A program made the translations under genes and the position numbers. Positions 15,223 through 25,097 of a stretch of DNA of 35,188 nt are shown here, piece by piece. Every line of letters begins with the position of its first letter. The first letter of the stretch is position 1. Source of the stretch: Bacillota bacterium (GTDB lineage Bacteria; Bacillota; Clostridia; Christensenellales; Aristaeellaceae). Under the pieces are notes generated by a model that saw only the letters and a program-made list of their open reading frames with translations, did not search any database and had not been told where the DNA came from. Where the stretch lies: NCBI GenBank assembly GCA_023402355.1, contig JAEXCG010000118.1, forward strand, positions 1-35,188. Direction: 5' to 3'.

Positions 15223-16824
15223 TTACTTCGTCACGACCACGTCGGTCAGGATGACCTTGCCGTTCGCGTTGAAGCGCACGTTGGTGCAGACGCTGTCGTT
15301 AAACAGCGTCACGCTGTTGGCGTGATACAGCGGAATGGTGCCGCAGTCGTCGAGCACCAGCGTCTTCTCCGCGTCGTGCAGAAGCTGCATGCGCTCCGCG
15401 CGGTCGATGGTCGTCAGCGACTTCGTGTACGCGGCGTCAAACGCCTCGGAGCTGTAACGGCCCGCGTTGATGAAGTTGCCGGTCACGAAGATCGAGAGCA
15501 TGTTGCTCGCGTCCATGTAGTCGGCGCCCCACGCCTGCGGGGTGATGTCAAAGTCGCCGTTGTCGCGCAGGGTGGTCATCGTCGCCTTCTCGATGGGCGA
15601 CAGGGTGACCGTCAGGCCCAGCTCCTCTTCCCAGGTCGCCTGCAGGTATTCAAAGATCGTGGTGTAGTCCGCGCTGTTGTTGGCGTAGCTGCACTCGATG
15701 ACCGGGAAGCCCGCGCCGTCCGGATAGCCGGCCTCCGCCAGCAGCGCCTTGGCCTGCTCCACGTCGGTTGCGAACAGATCGCCGCCCTCGGAGCGGAAGT
15801 CCGCCTCGTCCGTGCTGCCCGGAAAGCCCGAACCCACGTAGGCGACCGCCGGGGTCTTGGTGCCCAGAAGCAGGGTGTTCGCGAGGAAGTCGCGGTCGAT
15901 GACCAGCGAGAGCGCCTTGCGCACGCACGGGTCCTTCAGGCCTTCCTTCTGGGTGTTGACCAGCAGGAAGTTGGTGGACAGCGCCGGGACGGAGTGATAG
16001 TAGCCCTCGGTCATCAGGCGCTCGGTCTCCTCGGAGGGGTAGGTCATGATCATGTCCACCTCGCCGCTTTCAAGAAGCTGCAGGGTGGTGTTGCTGTCGT
16101 CGATCAGCTTGACGACGAGCTTGTCCAGCTTCACGCCGTCCTTGCCGTAATAGGTGGGGTTGCGCTCAAGCACGATCTCCTGATCCTCGTCGCAGGCGGT
16201 CATGATCATCGGCCCGTTGGTGATGGCGCGCGAGACGTCCCACGCCCAGTAGCCGGTGCCGTCCTCCACCACCATGTCCGAACGGAGCGGGAAGAAGGCG
16301 GTGTAGCAGAGGATCGCGTCGAAGAACGTGCAGACGTCCTCCAGTTGAATCTCCAGCGTGTAGTCGTCCACGGCCTTCACGCCCAGCTCGGAGACGTCCA
16401 TCTCCTTGTTGGCGATCTTGGTGCCGTTCTTGAGGAACTGGCCGTAGTCGAACATGTAGATGCTGGAAACCTCCGGGTTCACCAGGCGCTGCATGCTGTA
16501 CACGTAGTCGGCAGCGGTGACCGGCTTGCCGTCGGACCACACCGCGTCCTCGCGCAGGTGATAGGTCCAGGTGAGGCCGTCCTCGGACTTGTCCACGCTC
16601 GTGGCGCCCGCCAGCTCAAAGCCGGTCTCCGTCACGCGGTAAAGTCCCTCGTACATCTGGTTTTGCAGCAGCGCGCCGGTAGAGCCCGCATTCCAGTGAA
16701 GGTCGAGGTTGGGCTGGGTTTCCATGGCGAGGGTCAGCACGTTTTCGCCTTCCGCGAGCGAGGCCGCGGGCATCAGCGAAAGCAGGAGCATGGCTGCCAC
16801 GACGAGGCTGAGTAATCTACGCAT
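15223..16824 (-). CDS. Opp/Dpp-type (SBP family 5) extracellular solute-binding protein
   Basis: A 533-residue exported receptor of the second importer. A signal peptide (RR, a leucine/alanine-rich core, SLA at 22-24) is cut by signal peptidase I; there is no lipobox cysteine. The family 5 signature is clear: LTWTYHLREDAVWSDGKPVTAADYVYSMQRLVNP. It resembles OppA-like oligopeptide receptors more than the first binding protein does and is about 100 residues shorter. It is the last gene of its operon, 50 nt after the ATPase, with a small stem in the gap and a good AGGAGG site, and it is followed by a strong terminator. The substrate is unknown; oligopeptides are the default. Confidence 0.92.
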   Translation of the reverse strand: MRRLLSLVVAAMLLLSLMPAASLAEGENVLTLAMETQPNLDLHWNAGSTGALLQNQMYEGLYRVTETGFELAGATSVDKSEDGLTWTYHLREDAVWSDGKPVTAADYVYSMQRLVNPEVSSIYMFDYGQFLKNGTKIANKEMDVSELGVKAVDDYTLEIQLEDVCTFFDAILCYTAFFPLRSDMVVEDGTGYWAWDVSRAITNGPMIMTACDEDQEIVLERNPTYYGKDGVKLDKLVVKLIDDSNTTLQLLESGEVDMIMTYPSEETERLMTEGYYHSVPALSTNFLLVNTQKEGLKDPCVRKALSLVIDRDFLANTLLLGTKTPAVAYVGSGFPGSTDEADFRSEGGDLFATDVEQAKALLAEAGYPDGAGFPVIECSYANNSADYTTIFEYLQATWEEELGLTVTLSPIEKATMTTLRDNGDFDITPQAWGADYMDASNMLSIFVTGNFINAGRYSSEAFDAAYTKSLTTIDRAERMQLLHDAEKTLVLDDCGTIPLYHANSVTLFNDSVCTNVRFNANGKVILTDVVVTK

Positions 16825-16851
16825 ACGATTCCCTCCTGTGATGTTTTTATC

Positions 16852-16872
16852 TTACGCGGCTGCGCCGCATAA
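16852..16872 (-). repeat. Intercistronic hairpin before the binding-protein gene
   Basis: A 9-bp stem with a 3-nt loop (16852-16860 with 16864-16872), including one wobble pair. No T-run follows, so it is more likely to protect or process the mRNA and raise binding-protein yield than to terminate. Confidence 0.5.
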
Positions 16873-16874
16873 AA

Positions 16875-18847
<1,973 letters not shown>

Positions 18848-18883
18848 GTCTACATCCTCCTGTTCTATGGCGTCTTCCGGTGA

Positions 18884-19882
18884 TCACTTGCGCATCCGCG
18901 GGTCCAGCGCGTCGCGCAGGGCGTCGCCCAGCACGTTGAAGCACAGGATGATGAGACTGATGAGCACGGCGGGATACACCATGTTCATGGGGTAGCTGAT
19001 GATGCCGTTGAGCGCGTCGTTTGCCATGGAGCCCAGCGAGGGCACCGGCGCGGAGACGCCCAGGCCGATGAAGCTCAGGAAGGATTCGGTCATGATCGCG
19101 CTGGGCACCACGCCCGTGGCGCTGATGATGATGACGCCGATGGAGTTGGGCAGCAGGTGCTTGGCGATGACCCACTTGGACCTTGCGCCCATCGCCTCGG
19201 CCGCGAGCACGTATTCCTGCGTGCGGTTCATCAAAAGCGCGCCGCGCACCGAGCGCGCCATGCCCAGCCAGTTGAAGAGGGCCAGCACGATGAAGATCGA
19301 GATGAGCCCCGAGCCCAGCGAGGCCAGCGCGACGAACTTGCCGCTGCCCAGCATGGCCTTGAGGGGGTCGCGCATCACGACGGAGAGCAGGATGATGATG
19401 AGCATGGACGGGATCGTCATCATCAGGTCGACGAAGCGCATCATCAGGTTGTCGCACCAGCCGCCCACGTAGGCCGCGATGCCGCCGTAGACGATGCCGA
19501 TCAGGCAGACGAGCACCATCGTCACCACGCCGACGAGCAGGGAGATGCGCGTGCCGTACATGACGCGCACGAAGATGTCGCGCCCCAGCTTATCCGTGCC
19601 GAAGGGGTGGGAAAAGGAAGGGCCCTGGCGCACGTCGCGCGACTGCGCCTTGTAGGTGTAGGGCGAGAGAATGGGGCCGAACACGGCGAGCAGCACGATG
19701 ACGATCAGCAAAAACAGCATGAACATCGCCAGCTTGTTGCGCGCAAAGCGGCGCATCGCGTCCTTCCAGTAGGAGACGGACGGGCGCATCTGATCGATGG
19801 ACTCCTTCTCCTCCGCCGTCGCGGGCTGAATCTCCTCCGCGGAGATGTTGTACTTCTTCATCCTTTCGGGGCTTAGTTGCAT
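18884..19882 (-). CDS. Opp/Dpp-type ABC transporter permease (OppC/DppC-like)
   Basis: A 332-residue permease with a cytoplasmic N-terminal tail of about 50 residues before its first membrane helix (LAMFMLFLLIVIVLLAVFGPILSPY). The segment SHPFGTDKLGRDIFVRVMYGTRISL is the DppC/OppC hallmark. The ATPase-coupling loop is VRGALLMNRTQEYVLAAEAMG. It ends in LRDALDPRMRK. The start ATG has GGAGA upstream. It sits 31 nt after the first permease and 36 nt before the ATPase gene. Confidence 0.94.
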   Translation of the reverse strand: MQLSPERMKKYNISAEEIQPATAEEKESIDQMRPSVSYWKDAMRRFARNKLAMFMLFLLIVIVLLAVFGPILSPYTYKAQSRDVRQGPSFSHPFGTDKLGRDIFVRVMYGTRISLLVGVVTMVLVCLIGIVYGGIAAYVGGWCDNLMMRFVDLMMTIPSMLIIILLSVVMRDPLKAMLGSGKFVALASLGSGLISIFIVLALFNWLGMARSVRGALLMNRTQEYVLAAEAMGARSKWVIAKHLLPNSIGVIIISATGVVPSAIMTESFLSFIGLGVSAPVPSLGSMANDALNGIISYPMNMVYPAVLISLIILCFNVLGDALRDALDPRMRK

Positions 19883-19913
19883 GTCTCTCGCATCTCCTCT
19901 CTTGCGCGGGCGC

Positions 19914-20828
19914 TTACATCTTGATTCGGGGGTCGATGACGCCGTAAAGCAGGTCCACCACGTAGTTGCAGGCGATCAGCAGCGCCGCGAAGAAGATGGT
20001 GGTGCCCATGATGAGCGGGTAATCGCGCGCGGAGATCGAGGAGATGAAGTACTTGCCGATGCCGTTGATCGCGAACACCTTTTCCACCACGAACGACCCG
20101 GTCAGGATGCCCGCGATGATCGGCCCCAGCGCGGTGACCACGGGGATGATGGCGTTGCGCAGCGCGTGCTTGAACATGATCTTGAACGTCGACAGGCCCT
20201 TGGCGCGCGCGGTCTTGATGTAATCCTGCCCGATGACGTCCAGCATGGTCGTGCGCGTGAGGCGCCCGAGGTTGAACATCGGGTAGATCGCCATGCCGAA
20301 GACGGGCATGATGTAGGACTTCCAGCCCTCCAGAAAAGCCAAAGGCAGCAGCTTGAGCCAGACGCCGAAGATCAGCATCAGCGCGATCGTCATGATGAAG
20401 CTGGGCACCGAGACGAACAGCGAGGAGGTGAAGATGAAAATGCGGTCAAAGACCGAGCCGTGCTTCATCGAGGCCAGCACGCCCAGCGGAATGCCCAGCA
20501 GCACCGCGATGAACAGGGCGATCAGGCCGATCTGGCAGGAGACCGGGAAGTGGCTGGCGATGACGGAGGTGACCGGCTCGCCCGACTTCACCACCATGGA
20601 AAAGCCCATGTCCCCCACGAAGAGATCCCGCAGGTAGTTGCCGTACTGCGTCAGCAGCGGCTGGTCGTAGCCGTACTTGGCGAGCAGGCGGGCCGTGATC
20701 TCAGGGTTGACGTTTTCCCCCAAGAACGGGCCGCCCGGCACCGTCTGCATCAGGAAAAATGTGAGCGTGATGACGAGGAACAACGTCACCACCGAGGTAA
20801 TGAGGCGCCGCAAGGCGTATCGAAGCAT
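19914..20828 (-). CDS. Opp/Dpp-type ABC transporter permease (OppB/DppB-like)
   Basis: A 304-residue permease and first gene of the second importer operon. I start it at 20828 (MLRYALRRLITSVV), the normal start for this family, with AAGGTGG upstream; an in-frame ATG 18 codons earlier would fall in the terminator-like leader hairpin. Helix 1 is LITSVVTLFLVITLTFFLMQTVPGG cut at the usual PGGPF. The coupling loop is MLDVIGQDYIKTARAKGLS. It ends with the family's LLYGVIDPRIKM. Confidence 0.93.
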   Translation of the reverse strand: MLRYALRRLITSVVTLFLVITLTFFLMQTVPGGPFLGENVNPEITARLLAKYGYDQPLLTQYGNYLRDLFVGDMGFSMVVKSGEPVTSVIASHFPVSCQIGLIALFIAVLLGIPLGVLASMKHGSVFDRIFIFTSSLFVSVPSFIMTIALMLIFGVWLKLLPLAFLEGWKSYIMPVFGMAIYPMFNLGRLTRTTMLDVIGQDYIKTARAKGLSTFKIMFKHALRNAIIPVVTALGPIIAGILTGSFVVEKVFAINGIGKYFISSISARDYPLIMGTTIFFAALLIACNYVVDLLYGVIDPRIKM

Positions 20829-21143
20829 GACCCATCCCACCTTCTGTCCGAAATATAAAAGCCGGCCGAACGCCCGCCGCAAAGGCGGCCGTTCGGGCTT
20901 CTTTTTGCCATCCGCGGCGCTTTTCCCGCCGCTGCCTGAAATGGGATACGATTGGAGCCTCTCGCTCCGTCGGGCCCATTGGGCGCATCCTCCGCGCCCA
21001 CTGCTTCCGACGGTGCTTTCTTTTTTCTGGCAAAAATCGTATATCTTTTATGCCGCGAGAGCGTCCGTCCGCCCTGCCGTCCGTTTGGAATCCAAGATTT
21101 CCGTTCCCGCTTTCGACGCTTTTGCGGGACCCTTTAAAACGCT
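20829..21143 (-). ncRNA. Long structured leader of the second Opp/Dpp operon
   Basis: About 315 nt without a convincing gene. On the minus strand it contains a nested structure, CCGTCGG...CCGACGG enclosing GGGCGC...GCGCCC (plus-strand region about 20976-21018), then a small GGAGC/GCTCC hairpin. A stronger hairpin (20866-20878 with 20884-20896, one mismatch) follows. After that hairpin the transcript reads CCGGC and then TTTTATATTT, so it could work as an attenuator just before the first gene. No known riboswitch class or T-box sequence was recognised. Confidence 0.4.
20855..20896 (-). terminator. Attenuator-like hairpin upstream of the second importer
   Basis: CCGAACG-n-CCGCC pairs with GGCGG-n-CGTTCGG around a 5-nt loop (12 pairs, one mismatch), followed on the minus strand by TTTTATATTT a few bases later. 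On the plus strand TTCTTTTT follows the same stem, so it could also stop antisense transcription. Confidence 0.5.
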
Positions 21144-21168
21144 TTTCTACATTCTAACGAAAAGCGTT
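21138..21168. promoter_or_regulatory. 10-bp dyad flanking the -10 box (operator candidate)
   Basis: AACGCTTTTC (21138-21147) and GAAAAGCGTT (21159-21168) are perfect complements separated by 11 bp that contain the -10 box. Half-site centres are 21 bp apart, two helical turns, as for a dimeric repressor. The half-site loosely resembles a LacI/CcpA-type core but does not match the cre consensus well. Confidence 0.55.
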
Positions 21169-21179
21169 CAAAAAATCAA
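21151..21179 (-). promoter_or_regulatory. Promoter of the second Opp/Dpp operon
   Basis: Minus strand TTGATT (21179-21174), 17-nt spacer, TAGAAT (21156-21151). It is the only well-formed promoter in the AT-rich stretch upstream of the operon. I see nothing else notable between it and the terminator ending at 21306. Confidence 0.65.
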
Positions 21180-21305
21180 TGCAAATAGTCCATAAAGTTT
21201 CATAAAAGGCAAAAAATATCGTAAGTTTTGCACATTTAAAGCTCTTTAGGCGCATAAAGCCTCCATTTTCTTCCGTTTTCTGCTTTGCCGATACCGGGAA
21301 GGCCA

Positions 21306-21352
21306 AAACGAAAAAGGGCACAGAACGCTTGGTTCTGTGTCCTTTTTCGTTT
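21306..21352 (-). terminator. Terminator of the pyruvate:ferredoxin oxidoreductase gene
   Basis: Two 21-nt arms (21306-21326 and 21332-21352) pair with a single mismatch around a 5-nt loop. The U-rich parts are inside the stem itself. It lies 15 nt after the stop and is unusually long. Confidence 0.85.
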
Positions 21353-21367
21353 GAGAGCGCGCGTCGA

Positions 21368-24300
21368 TTACTCGCCCGCGAGCTTCTTGTACATCGCCAG
21401 ACGCTGTGCGGCGTCCTTCTCGTTCTGCTCGAACAGGGCCTCCGCCTTGTCCGGGAACAGCTTGGCCAGGGACGCGTAGCGCACCTCGCCCTTCAGGAAG
21501 TCCTGATAGGACTCCGTCGGGTCCTTGCTGTCCACGGTCATCGGGTTCTTGCCCTCTTCCGCCAGAGCGGGGTTGTAGCGGTACAGCGGCCAGTAGCCGG
21601 CCTTGACCGCCTTCTTGATTTCCTCCTGCGCATGGCCCATGTTGATGCCATGGTTGATGCAGGGCGCGTAGGCGATGACCAAGGACGGGCCGTGATAGGC
21701 TTCCGCCTCGTTCAGGGCCTTGACCAGCTGCGCCGGGTCCGCGCTCATGGCGACGGTCGCGACGTAGACATAGCCGTAGGACATGGCCATCATGCCCAGA
21801 TCCTTCTTGCGGGTCTTCTTGCCGGACGCCGCGAACTTCGCGATCGAGCCGGTCGGCGTGGACTTGGAGGACTGTCCGCCGGTGTTGGAGTACACCTCGG
21901 TGTCCAGCACGAGGATGTTGACGTCCTCGCCCTGCGCCAGCACGTGGTCGACTCCGCCGTATCCGATGTCGTAAGCCCAGCCGTCGCCGCCGAAGATCCA
22001 CTGGCTCTTCTTGGTCAGCATGTCGGCGCTCTCGATGACCTCGCGCGCCAGCTTGCAGGCGTCGCAGTCACAGATCTTGCCGTTCTTCACCCAATCGGCC
22101 TCGTAGGGCGTGCCGGTCAGGTCGATGCCGGACTTGCAGGCCGCCAGCAGCTTGTCGCCGGCCTTGCGCGAGCCCTCGGCGTCGTCCATGTTCTCAAGCC
22201 ACTCGGCGCCCGCTTCCTTGATGTCGGCGGCGCACCACTCGACGGCGATCAGCTTGCGGACGGTATCCGCCAGCTTCGCGCGGCGCTGGTTGGTGGCGAG
22301 GTTCATGCCAAAGCCGAACTCGGCGTTGTCCTCGAAGAGGCTGTTCGCCCAGGCCGGGCCCTGGCCCTTGTCGTTCACGGTGTAGGGGCAGGTCGGGGCG
22401 CTGCCGCCGTAGATGGAGGAGCAGCCCGTCGCGTTGGCGATCAGCATGCGGTCGCCGAAGAGCTGGGTCACCAGCTTGACGTACGGCGTCTCGCCGCAGC
22501 CCGCGCACGCGCCGGAGAACTCGAACAGGGGCTTGAGGAACTGGCTGCCCTTGACGGTCTTCTTGTTGACGGTCGCCGGGTCCACCTCAGGCAGCGTCTG
22601 CGCGAACTCCCAGTTCGCCTCTTCCGCGGTCTGGGTGTGCAGCGGCACCATTTCGAGCGCCTTTTCCTTGGCCGGGCAGACGTCCACGCAGTTGCCGCAG
22701 CCGGTGCAGTCCATCGGGGAAACCTGAATGCGGAAGAGCTTGCCGGCGAATTCCTTGCCGATCGCCTTCTTGGCGGCGAAGGACTCGGGGCGCTCGGCGT
22801 TCTCGTCCACCAGGTACGGACGGATGACGGCGTGCGGGCAGACCAGCGAGCACTGGTTGCACTGGATGCACTTGTCGATGTTCCACTTCGGAACCTTCAC
22901 GGCGATGCCGCGCTTCTCGAACTTGGTCGTGCCGGTCGGTACGACGCCAGCCGGGTTGAACGCGGAGACGGGGAGCTTGTCGCCCTCCTGCGCGAGGATC
23001 GGGGCGATGACCTCGTCGAAGTGCTTCGTCGTGTTCTTGATCTTGATGGACTCGGCGCCGCTCTCGGCGTTCGCCCACTCGGCGGGCACCTTGACTTCCT
23101 TCAGGCCCGAGATCGCGATGTCGATCGCGTCCCAGTTCTTCTGGACGATCGCGTCGCCCTTCTTGCCGTAGGTCTTCTTGGCGTACTGCTTCATGTACTT
23201 GTCGGCGTCCTCGTAGGGGATGACGTCGGCCAGCTTGAAGAACGCGGCCTGCATGATCGTGTTGATGCGGTTGCCCATGCCCACCTTCGAGGCCAGGTCG
23301 ATCGCGTCGATCGTGTAGAACTTGATGTTCTTCTTGGCGAGCAGCTGCTTCATGGTGGCGGGCAGCTCGGCGTCGAGCTCCTCCGCGGTCCACGGGCAGT
23401 TGAGCAGGAACGTGCCGCCGTCCTTCAAAGAGGACACCATGTCGTACTTCGTCACGTAGGACGGGTTATGGCAGGCGGTGAAGTCCGCAGCGTCGATGAG
23501 GTACGGGGACTGGATCGGCTTCTTGCCAAAGCGCAGATGGGAAACCGTCAAGCCGCCGGACTTCTTGGAGTCGTATGCGAAATACGCCTGCGCGTACAGG
23601 TCGGTATGGTCGCCGATGATCTTGATGGAGTTCTTGTTCGCGCCGACGGTGCCGTCGGAGCCCAGGCCGTAGAACTTGCAGCAGATGGAGCCTTCCGGCG
23701 CCGCGTTGAACTGCTCGCCCACCGGCAGGGAGGTGCCCGTCACGTCGTCCACGATGCCGACGGTGAAGTGGTTCTTGCATGCGCCGGAGAGGTTGTCGAA
23801 GACCGCCTTGACGTGGGTCGGCGTGAACTCCTTGGAGCCCAGGCCGTAACGGCCGCCGACGACTTCGATGTCCTTCTTGCCAGCCTCGGCCAGCGCGGCG
23901 CACACGTCCAGGTAGAGCGGCTCGCCCAGGGAGCCGGATTCCTTCGTGCGGTCCAGCACGGCGATCTTCTTACAGGTCGCGGGGATCGCCTTCACGAAGT
24001 GCGCGACGGAGAACGGACGGTAGAGGTGCACCTTGATGAGGCCGACCTTCTGGCCCATGGCGCACAGCTTGGTGACCGCTTCGTCCGCGACGTCGCAGCC
24101 GGAGCCCATCGCCACGGTGACGTACTCGGCGTCGGGCGCGCCCACATAGTCGAACAGGTTGTAATGACGGCCGGTCAGCTCGCCGACCTGCTTCATGACT
24201 TCCTCGACGATGGCGGGGGTGGCGTTGTAGTACTTGTTCGCCGCCTCACGGCCCTGGAAGTAGATGTCGGGGTTCTGCGCGGTGCCCGCCTGATGCGGAT

Positions 24301-24931
24301 GTTCCGGATTCAGCGCGCGGGCGCGGAACTCGGCCACCTTGTCCCACGGCATGAGCTTGGCCATCTCGTCGTAGTCGATGCCGTCGATCTTCTGAATCTC
24401 GTGAGAGGTGCGGAAGCCGTCGAAGAAGTGCAGGAACGGCACGGAGGACTTCAGCGTGGCCACGTGCGCGACCAGCGCCATGTCCATGGCCTCCTGAACG
24501 GAGTTGGACGCCAGCATCGCAAAGCCGGTCTGGCGGCAGCTCATGACGTCGCTGTGGTCGCCGAAGATGGACAGCGCATGGTAAGCCAGCGCGCGCGCGC
24601 TCACGTGGAACACGGCCGGCAGCAGCTCACCGGAGATCTTGTACATATTCGGGATCATCAGCAGCAGGCCCTGGGACGCGGTAAACGTCGTCGTCAGCGC
24701 GCCAGCCGCCAAAGAGCCGTGCACAGCGCCCGCGGCGCCCGCCTCGGACTGCATCTCCGCCACGTGGACGGTCTGTCCGAAGAGGTTTTCGCGATCGTGC
24801 GCCGCCCACTCATCCGCAACTTCCGCCATCGGGGAAGAAGGGGTAATCGGGTAGATCGCTGCCACGTCGCTGAACGCATAAGCGACATGGCTGACGGCGG
24901 TATTGCCGTCAACGGTCATTTTTGTGGCCAT
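21368..24931 (-). CDS. nifJ: Pyruvate:ferredoxin (flavodoxin) oxidoreductase
   Basis: A 1187-residue single-chain homodimeric enzyme that turns pyruvate and CoA into acetyl-CoA, CO2 and reduced ferredoxin. The start is the ATG at 24931 after AAGGAGGT. Domain I begins MTVDGNTAVSHVAYAFSDVAAIYPITPSSPMAE, with the expected pyruvate-binding segment. The gamma-like domain follows near GSGCDVADEAV. Two [4Fe-4S] clusters are carried by CIQCNQCSLVCP and CTGCGNCVDVCP. The thiamine-diphosphate domain has the third-cluster cysteines in FSGACAGCGETPYVK and the TPP/Mg motif near GGDGWAYDIGYGGVDH. All expected parts are present at normal length. It is transcribed alone from a consensus promoter. Confidence 0.97.
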   Translation of the reverse strand: MATKMTVDGNTAVSHVAYAFSDVAAIYPITPSSPMAEVADEWAAHDRENLFGQTVHVAEMQSEAGAAGAVHGSLAAGALTTTFTASQGLLLMIPNMYKISGELLPAVFHVSARALAYHALSIFGDHSDVMSCRQTGFAMLASNSVQEAMDMALVAHVATLKSSVPFLHFFDGFRTSHEIQKIDGIDYDEMAKLMPWDKVAEFRARALNPEHPHQAGTAQNPDIYFQGREAANKYYNATPAIVEEVMKQVGELTGRHYNLFDYVGAPDAEYVTVAMGSGCDVADEAVTKLCAMGQKVGLIKVHLYRPFSVAHFVKAIPATCKKIAVLDRTKESGSLGEPLYLDVCAALAEAGKKDIEVVGGRYGLGSKEFTPTHVKAVFDNLSGACKNHFTVGIVDDVTGTSLPVGEQFNAAPEGSICCKFYGLGSDGTVGANKNSIKIIGDHTDLYAQAYFAYDSKKSGGLTVSHLRFGKKPIQSPYLIDAADFTACHNPSYVTKYDMVSSLKDGGTFLLNCPWTAEELDAELPATMKQLLAKKNIKFYTIDAIDLASKVGMGNRINTIMQAAFFKLADVIPYEDADKYMKQYAKKTYGKKGDAIVQKNWDAIDIAISGLKEVKVPAEWANAESGAESIKIKNTTKHFDEVIAPILAQEGDKLPVSAFNPAGVVPTGTTKFEKRGIAVKVPKWNIDKCIQCNQCSLVCPHAVIRPYLVDENAERPESFAAKKAIGKEFAGKLFRIQVSPMDCTGCGNCVDVCPAKEKALEMVPLHTQTAEEANWEFAQTLPEVDPATVNKKTVKGSQFLKPLFEFSGACAGCGETPYVKLVTQLFGDRMLIANATGCSSIYGGSAPTCPYTVNDKGQGPAWANSLFEDNAEFGFGMNLATNQRRAKLADTVRKLIAVEWCAADIKEAGAEWLENMDDAEGSRKAGDKLLAACKSGIDLTGTPYEADWVKNGKICDCDACKLAREVIESADMLTKKSQWIFGGDGWAYDIGYGGVDHVLAQGEDVNILVLDTEVYSNTGGQSSKSTPTGSIAKFAASGKKTRKKDLGMMAMSYGYVYVATVAMSADPAQLVKALNEAEAYHGPSLVIAYAPCINHGINMGHAQEEIKKAVKAGYWPLYRYNPALAEEGKNPMTVDSKDPTESYQDFLKGEVRYASLAKLFPDKAEALFEQNEKDAAQRLAMYKKLAGE

Positions 24932-25008
24932 GGGAATTACCTCCTTATGTAAGTCAAGGATACGCAACTTGGCAGGGGTATACGTCACCGCATACCCTCA
25001 TCGGTTAT

Positions 25009-25037
25009 ATTATAAGGGTGTAAAAAAGCCCTGTCAA
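25009..25037 (-). promoter_or_regulatory. Consensus promoter of the pyruvate:ferredoxin oxidoreductase gene
   Basis: Minus strand TTGACA (25037-25032), 17 nt, TATAAT (25014-25009): a perfect housekeeping promoter, fitting a central, highly expressed enzyme. An inverted repeat GGGTAT...ATACCC (24976-24981 and 24992-24997) lies in the ~70-nt leader. Confidence 0.88.
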
Positions 25038-25097
25038 CCGATTCCGGGGAGAATCCTCCTTCTATTTGTCTTTTTCTTAGCAAAATTCTTCGCCCTG

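Noticed and set aside
20701..21033. 110-codon frame on the minus strand over the second importer leader
   Set aside because: It overlaps the real permease start and the attenuator-like hairpin and has basic, repeat-poor, unrecognisable translation. Its GGAGG sits inside a stem loop, so it is more likely chance.
20829..21143. T-box or known riboswitch in the second importer leader
   Set aside because: No T-box consensus (AGGGUGGNACCGCG) and no conserved core of a riboswitch class I know could be found.
21138..21168. Catabolite (cre) box at the second importer promoter
   Set aside because: The left half resembles a cre core, but the conserved TG and CA ends are missing and the dyad has an 11-bp centre, so a CcpA site is not supported.
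21329..24952. A very long open frame on the plus strand opposite the PFOR gene
   Set aside because: It mirrors the real gene; GC-rich third positions keep the opposite strand open. Its translation is rich in Arg, Val, His and Leu with no domain, and no ribosome site fits. The same holds for the long opposite-strand frames at 968-2905, 12004-14934 and 27606-29987.
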